From contig JACDGP010000047.1 of NCBI GenBank assembly GCA_013821605.1, forward strand, positions 1 to 37,888: a stretch of 37,888 nt of DNA. The letters are read 5' to 3'. Both the position numbers and the translations under genes were made by a program. This stretch comes from Herpetosiphonaceae bacterium (lineage in GTDB: Bacteria > Chloroflexota > Chloroflexia > Chloroflexales > Kallotenuaceae). The notes under the pieces are model-generated. The model saw nothing but the letters and a program-made list of their open reading frames with translations, ran no database searches and was not told the origin of the DNA. Positions 1-8,097 of this stretch are shown here, piece after piece (within the stretch, counting starts at the first letter, position 1; every line of letters starts with the position of its first letter).

Positions 1-228
1 GACCTGGAGCGTGATGGGCGCAAACGTGTCGTGGTCGTGCAGTTGACTGCCGGCGTGCATCGTCATCAGGACCACGCGGAGGTTCGTCGCTTTGCGCAAG
101 GTGATCGCATTATGGCCAGCCGCTCCAGCCGCCTCGGCCCACGTTTGTGCGGCGATGTGGTTGAGGTCGAACACCTGTAAGTGTGCGTGGAGTGGTCGTT
201 CAGCATTGATGTGCGGACGAGTAGTCAT
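1..228 (-). CDS. Cupin-domain protein, 5' part only (runs off the left edge)
   Basis: Reading leftwards from an ATG at 228-226, the frame stays open for 76 codons to the window edge. The translated end has the cupin metal-site pattern: RVVLMTMHAGSQLHDHDTF, with a glycine and two histidines spaced as in cupin motif 1 (G-x5-HxH-like). Cupin_2 proteins of this size are small metal-binding barrels with varied roles, so no substrate can be named. The start is supported by a purine-rich GGGGAG about 8 nt upstream. A -10-like TATACT lies at 273-268, with the inverted pentamers AGTAT/ATACT at 268-272 and 293-297 around it. The C-terminal part is outside the window. Confidence 0.6.
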   Translation of the reverse strand, partial: MTTRPHINAERPLHAHLQVFDLNHIAAQTWAEAAGAAGHNAITLRKATNLRVVLMTMHAGSQLHDHDTFAPITLQV

Positions 229-267
229 GTGATGCTCTCCCCCTGTACTGCATATCATCATCGGCCC

Positions 268-297
268 AGTATACTTTGAAAACTGAAACTGCATACT
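268..297 (-). promoter_or_regulatory. Possible promoter/operator of the cupin gene
   Basis: The minus strand carries TATACT (273-268), a good -10 match, about 40 nt before the cupin start codon. No clear -35 is present. The inverted pentamers AGTAT (268-272) and ATACT (293-297) enclose an A/T-rich centre and could be an operator. This is weak evidence from sequence only. Confidence 0.3.
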
Positions 298-373
298 AGC
301 GATCAAGTGAGACGAAGGATACTCGTAACAGCAGAGTGTAAATTTCAAGCATGGACGGACCGTGCACCTTCGT

Positions 374-1312
374 CTAGGGCAGTCGCACGCCCTCTTCATT
401 AATAGCGACGAGACCGTCGTCGGCTAGGCCTGCGACGATGGCTTTAAGCCAATCAAGCTCCTGTAGGTTCCAATCGGGCTTAACCTGTGGTCCGAGTTCG
501 CTGTACGGCAGAATTGCGCCGGGCGGGAGGGGGCGGAGTGCTGCGATCACGCGGCCACGAAAAAAGCGGTTCGAGGTATGAAATGGCGCGGATCGCTCGG
601 CGATGGCACGGACAGGACGGATTGGCTGAGGCATGAGGACCAGTTGTTCATCGGCGATCCGCCACGTCTGGTACGCGCGACATGCGGCACGGAGCGGGCA
701 TTGCTGGCAGCGCGGCCGGGTAGCGGTACAGATCAGCGCACCGAGTTCCATGATCGCTTGATTCCAACTCCAACCTTGGCCGGGTGGGACGGCAGCTCCG
801 GCAAGTGCCAGCAGTTCACGCTCGGTCGGCGCAGGCTTCTGATCAGCTGGTCCCACAAAGACACGCCGAATCACGCGCCGGATGTTGGTATCCATAAAGG
901 CAACATCTTGTTCGAAGGCGAAACAAGCAAGAGCTCCCGCCGTGTACGGGCCAATACCGGGTAGTGTTTGTAACGCTTCAGCGGTCTGAGGAAAGACGCC
1001 ATCATGCTCGCGCAGTACGGCCTGCGCGGTTCGCTGTAGATTAAGCGCGCGCCGGTTATAGCCGAGCCCAGACCAAGCACGGATCACATCACCGGGTGTT
1101 GCGGCTGCTAATGCCTCCAAGGTTGGGAATTGTTCCAAGAAGGCAGCATACTTCGGCTTAACGCGATCAACCTGTGTTTGCTGGAGCATGATCTCAGAAA
1201 CAAGCACATGATAAGGATTGCGGGTTTCACGCCAGGGCAGTTTGCGCCCATAGGCACGGAACCAATCGAGTAGTGCGTGCCGGATCAACTGTAGATCAGG
1301 ATGTATAACCAT
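374..1312 (-). CDS. mutY: A/G-specific adenine glycosylase MutY
   Basis: This is a base-excision repair enzyme that removes adenine mispaired with 8-oxoguanine. The 312-aa protein has the HhH-GPD fold: catalytic Glu40 in SEIMLQQTQV, the helix-hairpin-helix LPGIGPYTAGAL at 118-129, catalytic Asp141 in FMDTNIRRV, and a [4Fe-4S] loop with Cys195, Cys202, Cys205 and Cys211 in the canonical C-x6-C-x2-C-x5-C spacing. It is shorter than E. coli MutY (about 350 aa). The C-terminal MutT-like 8-oxoG recognition domain is not recognisable; about 75 residues of a different tail (SNRFFRGRVIAAL...) replace it, as in many actinobacterial-type homologues. The start ATG follows the stop of the upstream gene by 6 nt, with GGAG in the junction, so the two are probably co-transcribed. 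Confidence 0.93.
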   Translation of the reverse strand: MVIHPDLQLIRHALLDWFRAYGRKLPWRETRNPYHVLVSEIMLQQTQVDRVKPKYAAFLEQFPTLEALAAATPGDVIRAWSGLGYNRRALNLQRTAQAVLREHDGVFPQTAEALQTLPGIGPYTAGALACFAFEQDVAFMDTNIRRVIRRVFVGPADQKPAPTERELLALAGAAVPPGQGWSWNQAIMELGALICTATRPRCQQCPLRAACRAYQTWRIADEQLVLMPQPIRPVRAIAERSAPFHTSNRFFRGRVIAALRPLPPGAILPYSELGPQVKPDWNLQELDWLKAIVAGLADDGLVAINEEGVRLP

Positions 1313-1318
1313 AAACTC

Positions 1319-1882
1319 CTAGTGATCCTGAATCAGCACCATCGTGAGCGGTGGTTGTGATAGTTCCACCCGCAAGGTGAGTTGGCGTGGTTGAGGGATC
1401 GGTAAGGTCATATCCAGGGGCACACTCTGGCCGGGAGCGACAGTCGTGCTGCTACCACCGGAGGCGGCATACTGTGTCCCTTGCTCATCGGTAAAGTGAA
1501 AGGCACTTAACGAGATGGGTAGTGCAGCAGTGCTGATGTTCTTGATCTGGCCGCTGATATGCAAGCCCTGTTCGGAAGGTGCCAGCCCTTTGATCGTCAC
1601 TTGAATCGCACTGTTTTGTGCGACCGGTGTAAGGGCGGCCGCCTGTTCACCACCGGCCAAGTGCGCCAAGGCGGTACGCGCAAAACCCGCGATATTGGGA
1701 GGCAGCGGTGGTAGGTTAATGCCAGTCGTTGCGGCGCTTGGAGGAGCTGCGGCAAAATGCTCGGCCAACGGACGAGCGTTTGAGCGGCTGCGATATGCTT
1801 GGACCAGCAAAAGCACTACGATAAACGCTATGACTCCTATAACCCATGAAGGACCTTGCGACCGTTTGCCGTATACTCGCAT
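1319..1882 (-). CDS. Membrane-anchored protein with a DUF4352/telokin-like extracellular domain, function unknown
   Basis: The 187-aa protein has a short basic N-terminus, one hydrophobic segment at about residues 14-30 (WVIGVIAFIVVLLLVQAY), a low-complexity Ala/Pro linker, and a C-terminal beta-rich domain (about 90-187). That domain contains the pattern 'GxIKNIS...F...DEQGTQY...VAPGQSVPL', typical of DUF4352-like immunoglobulin-fold domains found outside the membrane. No catalytic motif is visible. It lies immediately upstream of mutY, 6 nt apart, which indicates an operon but not necessarily a repair function. Its upstream region (1883-2135) is shared with the divergent liv operon. Confidence 0.6.
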   Translation of the reverse strand: MRVYGKRSQGPSWVIGVIAFIVVLLLVQAYRSRSNARPLAEHFAAAPPSAATTGINLPPLPPNIAGFARTALAHLAGGEQAAALTPVAQNSAIQVTIKGLAPSEQGLHISGQIKNISTAALPISLSAFHFTDEQGTQYAASGGSSTTVAPGQSVPLDMTLPIPQPRQLTLRVELSQPPLTMVLIQDH

Positions 1883-1910
1883 CGTTATGTTATCTCACTT
1901 TTACGCACGC

Positions 1911-1940
1911 TTGACAACCTCCGCCTCCTACGTGTAAACT
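1911..1940 (+). promoter_or_regulatory. Probable sigma-70 promoter of the liv operon
   Basis: TTGACA (1911-1916), 18 nt, then TAAACT (1935-1940). Transcription from here would give a leader of roughly 185 nt before livK. The leader holds a small perfect hairpin (CACATC, TAAT, GATGTG; 1959-1974) and the 10-nt direct repeat ATCTCGCTTG at 1948-1957 and 2100-2109. No known riboswitch was recognised. Confidence 0.5.
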
Positions 1941-2135
1941 GCGCACAATCTCGCTTGCCACATCTAATGATGTGCTGAAGTCACTGATGTTCGGCATTGT
2001 CCCAAGCAGAGCCCCGTCCGTTCGAGTACTCATAGACAATTACGAGGAGGACTTTATCAAGTATTGACCCAAACCCCCGTGTCGGATCAACGTTGGCAGA
2101 TCTCGCTTGTTCCATACCCTTAGGAGTGCGACTCA

Positions 2136-3488
2136 ATGAAACGTGTACCCACCTTTTTTCTAAGCATGGTGCTTGCCACGGCTACGCTGGCCGCGTGTGG
2201 CACACCAACCGGTACGAGTACCACGACACAGAATACCACGGCTGTTGGAGCCACGGCTGCCGCTAGCGCAGCGACGATGGCCCCTACCAGCATGGCAGCC
2301 ACAAGCATGACCGATGCAACCGCCGCGACGAGTGGTGGGTCGGGGACGACCATCCGAGTTTATTCGAGCTTGCCACGTCAGGGCCAATCCAAGAGCCAAA
2401 CAGACTCCGTGGTCAATGCCATCAAGATGCGGTTTGCAGAAGACAAGAACCAGGTCTGCGGCGGTAAGTTCACGATCGATTATGTTGACCTAGATGATGC
2501 AACCGCTGCGAAAGGTTCCTGGGATGAGGCCGCAGAAACCGGCAACGCCAATAAGGCTGTCAGTGACCCGGCCGGAATGGTTTATATTGGCACCTTTAAC
2601 TCTGGGGCAGCCAAGCTGTCAATTCCGGTCCTGAATAATGCCAACATGGTGATGATCAGCCCCGCTAACACCTACGTCGGACTGACGAAGCCACTGGCCG
2701 CCGGGGAACCAGACAAGTACTATCCTAACGGCAAGCGCAACTATACGCGTGTTGTGACCAACGATGCTGTGCAGGGCTTGGCCGATGCCGCCTGGGCGGC
2801 AAAACTGGGCGTCAAAAAAGTCTACATCCTCGACGACCAGCAAGCCTACGGCCAGGGCGTCGCAGGCTTGTTCGAGAAAAACGCCAAGACGATGGGCCTC
2901 ACGGTCCTAGGCCATGAAGGCATCCAGGCCAAAGAGCAGAATTACACCTCGCTGATGACCAAGATTAAAGACCTTGGCCCCGACATGGTGTACTTCGGCG
3001 GCATCGTCGACAACAATGCCGGCCAGTTGCTCAAAGACATGCGTGCGGTTGGCATGACGGGCGACAAAGTCAAGTTCATGGGGCCGGATGGCATCCAGAC
3101 TGACCCATTCATCACCGCAGCCGGTAAGGACATTGCGGAAGGGGCGTATGGTACCGTCGCCGGTCTGCCCCTGAGCAAGCTTGGGGCTAAGGGCCAGGCA
3201 TTCCTAAAGGCCTACAAAGACAAATTTGGGGTCGAGCCGCAGACCTACGGACCGTTTGGTTACGAAGCGGCTGCCGTCACGCTGCAGGCGCTTAACCAGG
3301 TCTGCAAGGCAGACCGTGCAGCAATCCGCGACGCCGTCTTCGCGACGAAAGACTTTGATGGTGTGTTAGGCAAGTGGAGCTTCGATAAGGACGGCGACAC
3401 GACCCTGCAGACAATTCAGGGCTACATCGTCAAAGATGGCAAGTGGGAAGAAGCCAACTTCTTCAACAACGGGCAGTGGGAAAAATAA
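2136..3488 (+). CDS. livK: Branched-chain amino acid ABC transporter, substrate-binding lipoprotein
   Basis: This is the extracytoplasmic receptor for the downstream permease. The 450-aa precursor starts with a lipoprotein signal peptide whose lipobox is LAAC (Cys20). A Thr/Ala/Ser-rich linker (about 25-75) follows, then a type-1 periplasmic-binding fold (Peripla_BP_6). Recognisable blocks are IRVYSSLPRQGQSKSQTDSVVNAI, VSDPAGMVYIGTFNSGAAKLSIPVLN and the hinge region GPFGYEAAAVTLQAL near the C-terminus. AGGAG sits about 9 nt before the ATG. It is followed by livH after 81 nt, the usual place for a receptor gene made in excess. The substrate could be another amino acid, amide or urea, since this family is broad. 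Confidence 0.9.
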   Translation: MKRVPTFFLSMVLATATLAACGTPTGTSTTTQNTTAVGATAAASAATMAPTSMAATSMTDATAATSGGSGTTIRVYSSLPRQGQSKSQTDSVVNAIKMRFAEDKNQVCGGKFTIDYVDLDDATAAKGSWDEAAETGNANKAVSDPAGMVYIGTFNSGAAKLSIPVLNNANMVMISPANTYVGLTKPLAAGEPDKYYPNGKRNYTRVVTNDAVQGLADAAWAAKLGVKKVYILDDQQAYGQGVAGLFEKNAKTMGLTVLGHEGIQAKEQNYTSLMTKIKDLGPDMVYFGGIVDNNAGQLLKDMRAVGMTGDKVKFMGPDGIQTDPFITAAGKDIAEGAYGTVAGLPLSKLGAKGQAFLKAYKDKFGVEPQTYGPFGYEAAAVTLQALNQVCKADRAAIRDAVFATKDFDGVLGKWSFDKDGDTTLQTIQGYIVKDGKWEEANFFNNGQWEK

Positions 3489-3569
3489 GCTCGCTGCTTA
3501 GCTAAGGGACGGTGCGGTGGGGAGGTATATGACCTCCCCACATCGCTATTCTAACTGAGAGGAAGCGCT

Positions 3570-4874
3570 ATGGCCCAGACCGTTGCAACGCCAGTTGTAC
3601 CTGTAGCCCGTCGACGAAACTGGAGCTCAATCATCGTCGGATTGCTCCTCCTCCTGGTCTTCAGCCCGCTCATTTTCAGTATCGCCACCAAGATCGTCCA
3701 CAATCCGCTCCTGCTCCTCGGACAACTGAAAGTCGGCCTGGTCAACGGTGCCATTATCGCTATTATTGCGCTCGGCTATACGTTGGTGTATGGCATTATC
3801 GAGCTCATTAACTTTGCCCACGGCGATGTCTACATGCTGGGCGCCTTCACCACGTTGATCCTGTTGAGTCTGCTTAACATCGGCACCAAAACTCCCTGGA
3901 TTATTCGCGGCCCCGTGCTGTTGCTGATTCTCGCGATTGTGATGGCCGTCTGTGGTGGCATCAACGTGGGCATCGAACGCTTTGCCTACCGCCGGCTACG
4001 TAATGCGCCCCGCCTCGCACCCCTCATTGCAGCCATCGGCGTTTCATTTGTGCTCCAGAACGTCGGCCTCGTTTTAGGTGGTGTCCCGGTCTTTGAAGGC
4101 GATTACTGGGCCTTGGTCGCACTCGTCGCACCCGTAATTGTTATCGCCTTAGCCATGGTGCTAGCACGGCGCTTTGCTGCAGGTGGAGAGCGCAAAATGC
4201 CGGTCTGGGGCTGGCTGATCTTGATCATTGTAGCAGCAAGCCTAGCCATCGCCGGTTTTAACCTCGTCCACCATGGTCTGCAGAGCGCCGTACCTCTCAC
4301 GCTTGGCGATAATGTGATGGGCGAAACCGCGCCGGGCCCCAAGAACGTGCCAGAAGTCATCGCGAGCGTGTCCGCCAGACCACTACTTGAAACGCCCTTC
4401 CGCCTGACCTGGAAAGATCTCATGGTGCTGGTGATGTGCGGCATCTTGATGAGTTCGTTGTACCTCTTCGTCCAACGAACCAAGGTCGGCAAGGCGATGC
4501 GGGCGACGGCACAGGATCGCGACGCGGCGCGACTCATGGGCATTAACGTTGATGCGACGATTGCGCTAGCTTTCTTGTTAGGTGGGGCGCTGGGTGGTGC
4601 TGCCGGAATGATCGTGGGCATGTATAGCAATAGTGCCGTCTTTGTGATGGGCTTCACCGCCGGCTTACGCGCCTTTACTTCGGCCGTCCTCGGGGGGATC
4701 GGCAACATTGCCGGCTCGATGCTCGGGGGCTTATTGATCGGGTTGATCTCGGCACTCAGTGATCAATATATTGAGACGCGCTGGACCAACGCCGTTGTCT
4801 TCGGCATCCTGGTGATCATCCTCGTCTTCCGACCATCCGGGCTGCTCGGTGAAGATGTCGGGCAGAAAGCCTGA
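3570..4874 (+). CDS. livH: Branched-chain amino acid ABC transporter, permease LivH (long form)
   Basis: This is one half of the transmembrane channel. The 434-aa protein has the LivH signatures GYTLVYGIIELINFAHGDVYMLGAF (split across residues 68-94) and, towards the C-terminus, AMRATAQDRDAARLMGINVD followed by GGALGGAAGMIVGMY. Usual LivH proteins are about 290-310 aa. The excess comes from an extended N-terminus and an insert at roughly residues 180-280 containing an extra hydrophobic segment (WGWLILIIVAASLAIAGF) and a soluble loop. The start ATG follows GAGAGGAAGCGCT. The stop is 11 nt before livM, so the two are coupled. Confidence 0.9.
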   Translation: MAQTVATPVVPVARRRNWSSIIVGLLLLLVFSPLIFSIATKIVHNPLLLLGQLKVGLVNGAIIAIIALGYTLVYGIIELINFAHGDVYMLGAFTTLILLSLLNIGTKTPWIIRGPVLLLILAIVMAVCGGINVGIERFAYRRLRNAPRLAPLIAAIGVSFVLQNVGLVLGGVPVFEGDYWALVALVAPVIVIALAMVLARRFAAGGERKMPVWGWLILIIVAASLAIAGFNLVHHGLQSAVPLTLGDNVMGETAPGPKNVPEVIASVSARPLLETPFRLTWKDLMVLVMCGILMSSLYLFVQRTKVGKAMRATAQDRDAARLMGINVDATIALAFLLGGALGGAAGMIVGMYSNSAVFVMGFTAGLRAFTSAVLGGIGNIAGSMLGGLLIGLISALSDQYIETRWTNAVVFGILVIILVFRPSGLLGEDVGQKA

Positions 4875-4885
4875 GAGGAAACTGT

Positions 4886-6421
4886 ATGTCAAGAGCGATC
4901 AACATCGGGGTGTGGGCGGGAGTATTTGGCGTGTTCATCATCGTCTTGTTCGGTGGCCAATCAGTATTGGCAGCAGGCTTGATCTGCGGACTGCTCGCAG
5001 GCCTGCTCGCGGGCGCACGCACCGAGGGCGAAACGATGCAGGCCGGCGTGCGGGATGGCCTGATCTCTGGTGCGGTCGCAGGCGTTATTTTGATCGTATC
5101 AAACATCCTCCGCAATACTTTTATTACCACACTGGTCGGTCAGAATCTGCCGTCCACCGGCGAAGTATTAAGCTTCGGCATCGCAGGCGCAGCTATCAGT
5201 ATGGTGCTGGGTGCAGCACTCGGTGCCGCCCATTTTCTACCAGGGCGGCGCAGCAGCTATGCGACCTGGGCCATTTTAGGCCTGGTCATTTTGATCTATC
5301 CTTTCCTTGACTATAGTATCCAGCTCGGTTGGCTCGGGATTGTGATCACGGGCTTGATCTTTATTCTGCTCGCGCTCGGACTGAATATCGTTGTTGGCTA
5401 TGCGGGATTGCTTGACCTAGGCTATGCCGCCTTTTTCGCCATCGGGGCCTATACAGCCGCCTTTTTAAGCTCAAGCTATATCGGCGACCAGCTCAACTTT
5501 GCCAATCCCCGCGTGAGCTTCTGGCTGGTGATTTTTATTGCGGCAGCCATGGCCGGTCTCTTTGGTCTGATTCTGGGTGCTCCAACCTTGCCGCTGCGCG
5601 GTGATTATCTAGCGATTGTGACGCTGGGCTTTGGCGAAATTGTGCCGATTGTCTTCCGCAATCTCGATACCTTTGGGATCACGATCTTCGGCCATGAGTT
5701 CATCAAAACCTTTAACCTCACCGGCGGCGAGTTGGGTATCAGCCCCATCGATCCGCCGAAGCTACCGGGCCTTAACTTCGCCGATCGTTCCGACCAGCGC
5801 CCATGGTATTTTTTGCTGGTGCTGATCATTCTGTTCTCGATCTTTTTGATTAACCGCCTACGCGGTTCGCGGCTGGGGCGCGCCTGGATGGCAATGCGTG
5901 AGGATGAACTAGCCGCCTCAAGTATGGGCATTAACATTGTCCGTACCAAGCTGCTCGCCTTCGCAATGGGCGCGAGTTTCTCCGGTTTCGGCGGGGCCTA
6001 CTTTGGAGCGTTCGTGGGCGGTGCGTTTCCCAGCTCCTTCGATTTTTCGGTCTCGGTCATCGTGCTATGTATGGTGATCCTGGGTGGCTTAGGCAATATA
6101 CCCGGTGTGATCGTTGGTGGCTTGATTATCGAGCTAAGCGACCGCCTGTTTTTGCCACAGATTACCTTGCTGTTACAATCGATTGCCCAGCACAATGCCA
6201 ACAATCCCAGCTTGTCTGGCTTGCAGCGCTTCGACCCGACGTTGTATCGGACAGGCCTGTTTGGCTTAGTCCTGGTGCTCATGATGCAGTTGCGACCGGA
6301 AGGGTTGCTGCCGAATGCGCGCCGCAAATTGGAATTGCATGCCGATCAGGCGTCGCCGGGTGAAGCCGCGCAAAGTCAGACCGATCTTTATGATGTCGAG
6401 ACTGAGGCCGCCAGCAGCTAG
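4886..6421 (+). CDS. livM: Branched-chain amino acid ABC transporter, permease LivM with N-terminal membrane extension
   Basis: This is the second channel subunit. Residues from about 155 on match LivM: ALGLNIVVGYAGLLDLGYAA, then LPLRGDYLAIVTLGFGEIV, the loop GRAWMAMREDELAASSMGIN that contacts the ATPase, and a C-terminal RPEGLLPN typical of the family. The first ~150 residues are an additional block of about four hydrophobic segments with glycine-rich turns (GLICGLLAGLLAGA, GLISGAVAGVILIV) that ordinary LivM proteins lack. GAGAGGAA precedes the ATG by 5 nt. The stop TAG overlaps the extreme 5' end of the next open frame. The 511-aa length is well above the usual 320-430. Confidence 0.9.
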   Translation: MSRAINIGVWAGVFGVFIIVLFGGQSVLAAGLICGLLAGLLAGARTEGETMQAGVRDGLISGAVAGVILIVSNILRNTFITTLVGQNLPSTGEVLSFGIAGAAISMVLGAALGAAHFLPGRRSSYATWAILGLVILIYPFLDYSIQLGWLGIVITGLIFILLALGLNIVVGYAGLLDLGYAAFFAIGAYTAAFLSSSYIGDQLNFANPRVSFWLVIFIAAAMAGLFGLILGAPTLPLRGDYLAIVTLGFGEIVPIVFRNLDTFGITIFGHEFIKTFNLTGGELGISPIDPPKLPGLNFADRSDQRPWYFLLVLIILFSIFLINRLRGSRLGRAWMAMREDELAASSMGINIVRTKLLAFAMGASFSGFGGAYFGAFVGGAFPSSFDFSVSVIVLCMVILGGLGNIPGVIVGGLIIELSDRLFLPQITLLLQSIAQHNANNPSLSGLQRFDPTLYRTGLFGLVLVLMMQLRPEGLLPNARRKLELHADQASPGEAAQSQTDLYDVETEAASS

Positions 6422-6456
6422 TGCGGTCGAGCCCGACTTTTGATAGGGGAGACGTG

Positions 6457-7293
6457 GTGGCAACGAATATTCTTGAGGCCCAGGGGATTGTCAAGCAATT
6501 CGGCGGTTTGACGGCGGTCAATAATGTCGACTTCGTGATCCCCAAAGGCACCATTTGTAGCTTAATCGGCCCGAATGGGGCCGGTAAAACGACCTTCTTT
6601 AACATGATTACCGGCTTATACGTGCCCACGAGCGGCTCGATGATCTTTGACGACCAGAGCATCGTAGGGCTTAAGCCGGATCAGGTTACTGCGCGCGGCG
6701 TTGGTCGTACCTTTCAGAACATCCGGCTGTTTGCTAACATGACTGCCCTGGAAAATGTGCTGGTTGGTCAGCATGCGCGGCTCAAGGCCAACTTGCTTGG
6801 CATCCTGTTGCAGACGCGGGCGGTCAAGGCCGAAGAAGAACGGGCGCGTTTGCGGGCGATCGAGTTGCTGGAGTTCGTTGGCCTGGGACGGCAACGCGTC
6901 GATGAGATGAGCAAGAACCTGCCTTATGGCGATCAGCGCCGCCTGGAAATTGCGCGAGCCTTGGCCACGAATCCCAAGTTGCTGCTCCTCGACGAGCCAA
7001 CCGCTGGGATGAATCCCCATGAAACGGATGCTCTAACACGCCTGATGCGGCAGATTCGAGATGAACTGGGCATTACCGTGCTGCTCATCGAGCACGACAT
7101 GAAGGTTGTCATGGGCATATCAGAAAAGGTCACGGTGCTCGATCATGGCGGCAAAATTGCCGAAGGGCTGCCCGAGGTCGTCAGGTCGAATGAGCAAGTG
7201 ATCGAAGCCTACCTCGGCAAAGGGGCGGCTGCACAGGGCAAAGGTGGCGGCGGGGTACGCAAAGCAGTCGTCCAAAGCGCTGAGGGTAGGTAA
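6457..7293 (+). CDS. livG: Branched-chain amino acid ABC transporter, ATPase LivG
   Basis: This cytoplasmic ATPase powers the LivHM channel. From the chosen start the protein is 278 aa: Walker A GPNGAGKT at 38-45, the LivG-type signature LPYGDQRRLEIARAL at about 155-169, and Walker B LLLLDEPTAGMNP at about 175-187. The frame is open from a GTG at 6421 that overlaps the livM stop. However, AGGGGAG at 6445-6451 sits 5 nt before the GTG at 6457, and the resulting N-terminus (MATNILEAQGIVKQFGG) matches the family, so 6457 is preferred. The C-terminus carries a short Gly/Lys-rich tail. livF starts 2 nt after its stop codon. Confidence 0.9.
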   Translation: MATNILEAQGIVKQFGGLTAVNNVDFVIPKGTICSLIGPNGAGKTTFFNMITGLYVPTSGSMIFDDQSIVGLKPDQVTARGVGRTFQNIRLFANMTALENVLVGQHARLKANLLGILLQTRAVKAEEERARLRAIELLEFVGLGRQRVDEMSKNLPYGDQRRLEIARALATNPKLLLLDEPTAGMNPHETDALTRLMRQIRDELGITVLLIEHDMKVVMGISEKVTVLDHGGKIAEGLPEVVRSNEQVIEAYLGKGAAAQGKGGGGVRKAVVQSAEGR

Positions 7294-7295
7294 CC

Positions 7296-8009
7296 ATGGC
7301 ACTGTTAGAACTCAAGAACGTTCATAGTTACTACGGCAACATTCACGCCCTCAAAGGCATTTCGTTGACCGTGGATAAGGGCGAGATCGTTACGTTAATT
7401 GGGTCAAACGGTGCCGGTAAGTCAACGACCCTACGCACGATCTCAGGCATCCTGCCACCGCGTGTCGGTCAGATTACATTGGCCGGGGCGCGCATCGATC
7501 AAGTTCCCGCGCACAAGGTCGTCGAACTGGGTGTGCTACAGTCACCGGAAGGGCGTCGCATTTTTCCACGGCTCACGGTGCGCGAAAACCTGGAGATGGG
7601 AGCCTTTACCCGTAAGGATAAGGCCGGGATCGCCGAAGATGTGGAGCGCGTTTTTGGGCTGTTTCCACGCCTGCGCGAGCGCACCGTCCAGAAAGGCGGC
7701 ACGCTTTCGGGCGGCGAACAACAGATGCTGGCGATCGGGCGTGCCTTGATGGGACGACCTACGGTGTTGCTGCTGGATGAGCCGTCGATGGGCCTAGCAC
7801 CGGTGCTGGTTGAGCAAATTTTCAGCATCATCAAGGACATCAATGCCACCGGCACAACGATTCTGCTGGTTGAGCAAAACGCCTTGATGGCCTTGTCAAT
7901 CGCGCATCGCGGCTACGTGCTCCAAACTGGTGAGATCGTGCTTCAAGATAGCGCCAGCAATCTTCAAAGCAACGAAATGGTTCAGAAGGCCTACCTGGGG
8001 ATCGAGTAG
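7296..8009 (+). CDS. livF: Branched-chain amino acid ABC transporter, ATPase LivF
   Basis: This is the second ATPase of the transporter. The 237-aa protein is of normal family length and has Walker A GSNGAGKST (36-44), signature LSGGEQQMLAIGRAL (137-151) and Walker B VLLLDEPSMGLAP (157-169). The LivF-specific block LQSPEGRRIFPRLTVRENLEMG is also present. GAGGGTAGG at the end of livG provides the ribosome binding site. It is the last gene of the operon; the next gene lies on the other strand. Confidence 0.93.
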   Translation: MALLELKNVHSYYGNIHALKGISLTVDKGEIVTLIGSNGAGKSTTLRTISGILPPRVGQITLAGARIDQVPAHKVVELGVLQSPEGRRIFPRLTVRENLEMGAFTRKDKAGIAEDVERVFGLFPRLRERTVQKGGTLSGGEQQMLAIGRALMGRPTVLLLDEPSMGLAPVLVEQIFSIIKDINATGTTILLVEQNALMALSIAHRGYVLQTGEIVLQDSASNLQSNEMVQKAYLGIE

Positions 8010-8057
8010 ACCTTCGATTCACCAAGGGCATTGGCAACACAAACTGGCAGTCATTTC

Positions 8058-8083
8058 GGAGCGCACTACTCATGGTGCGCTCC
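8058..8083. terminator. Hairpin between convergent livF and the GH13 gene
   Basis: A perfect 9-bp stem GGAGCGCAC (8058-8066) / GTGCGCTCC (8075-8083) with an 8-nt loop lies between two gene ends that face each other. Neither strand has a U-tract, so it may stop transcription weakly, need a factor, or mainly protect the 3' ends. Confidence 0.45.
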
Positions 8084-8097
8084 AAGCAGTCAACAAG

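Noticed and set aside
4103-4708. A 201-codon minus-strand open frame
   Set aside because: Antisense to livH; Lys/Arg/Ser/Thr-rich shadow of hydrophobic codons with no recognisable motif.
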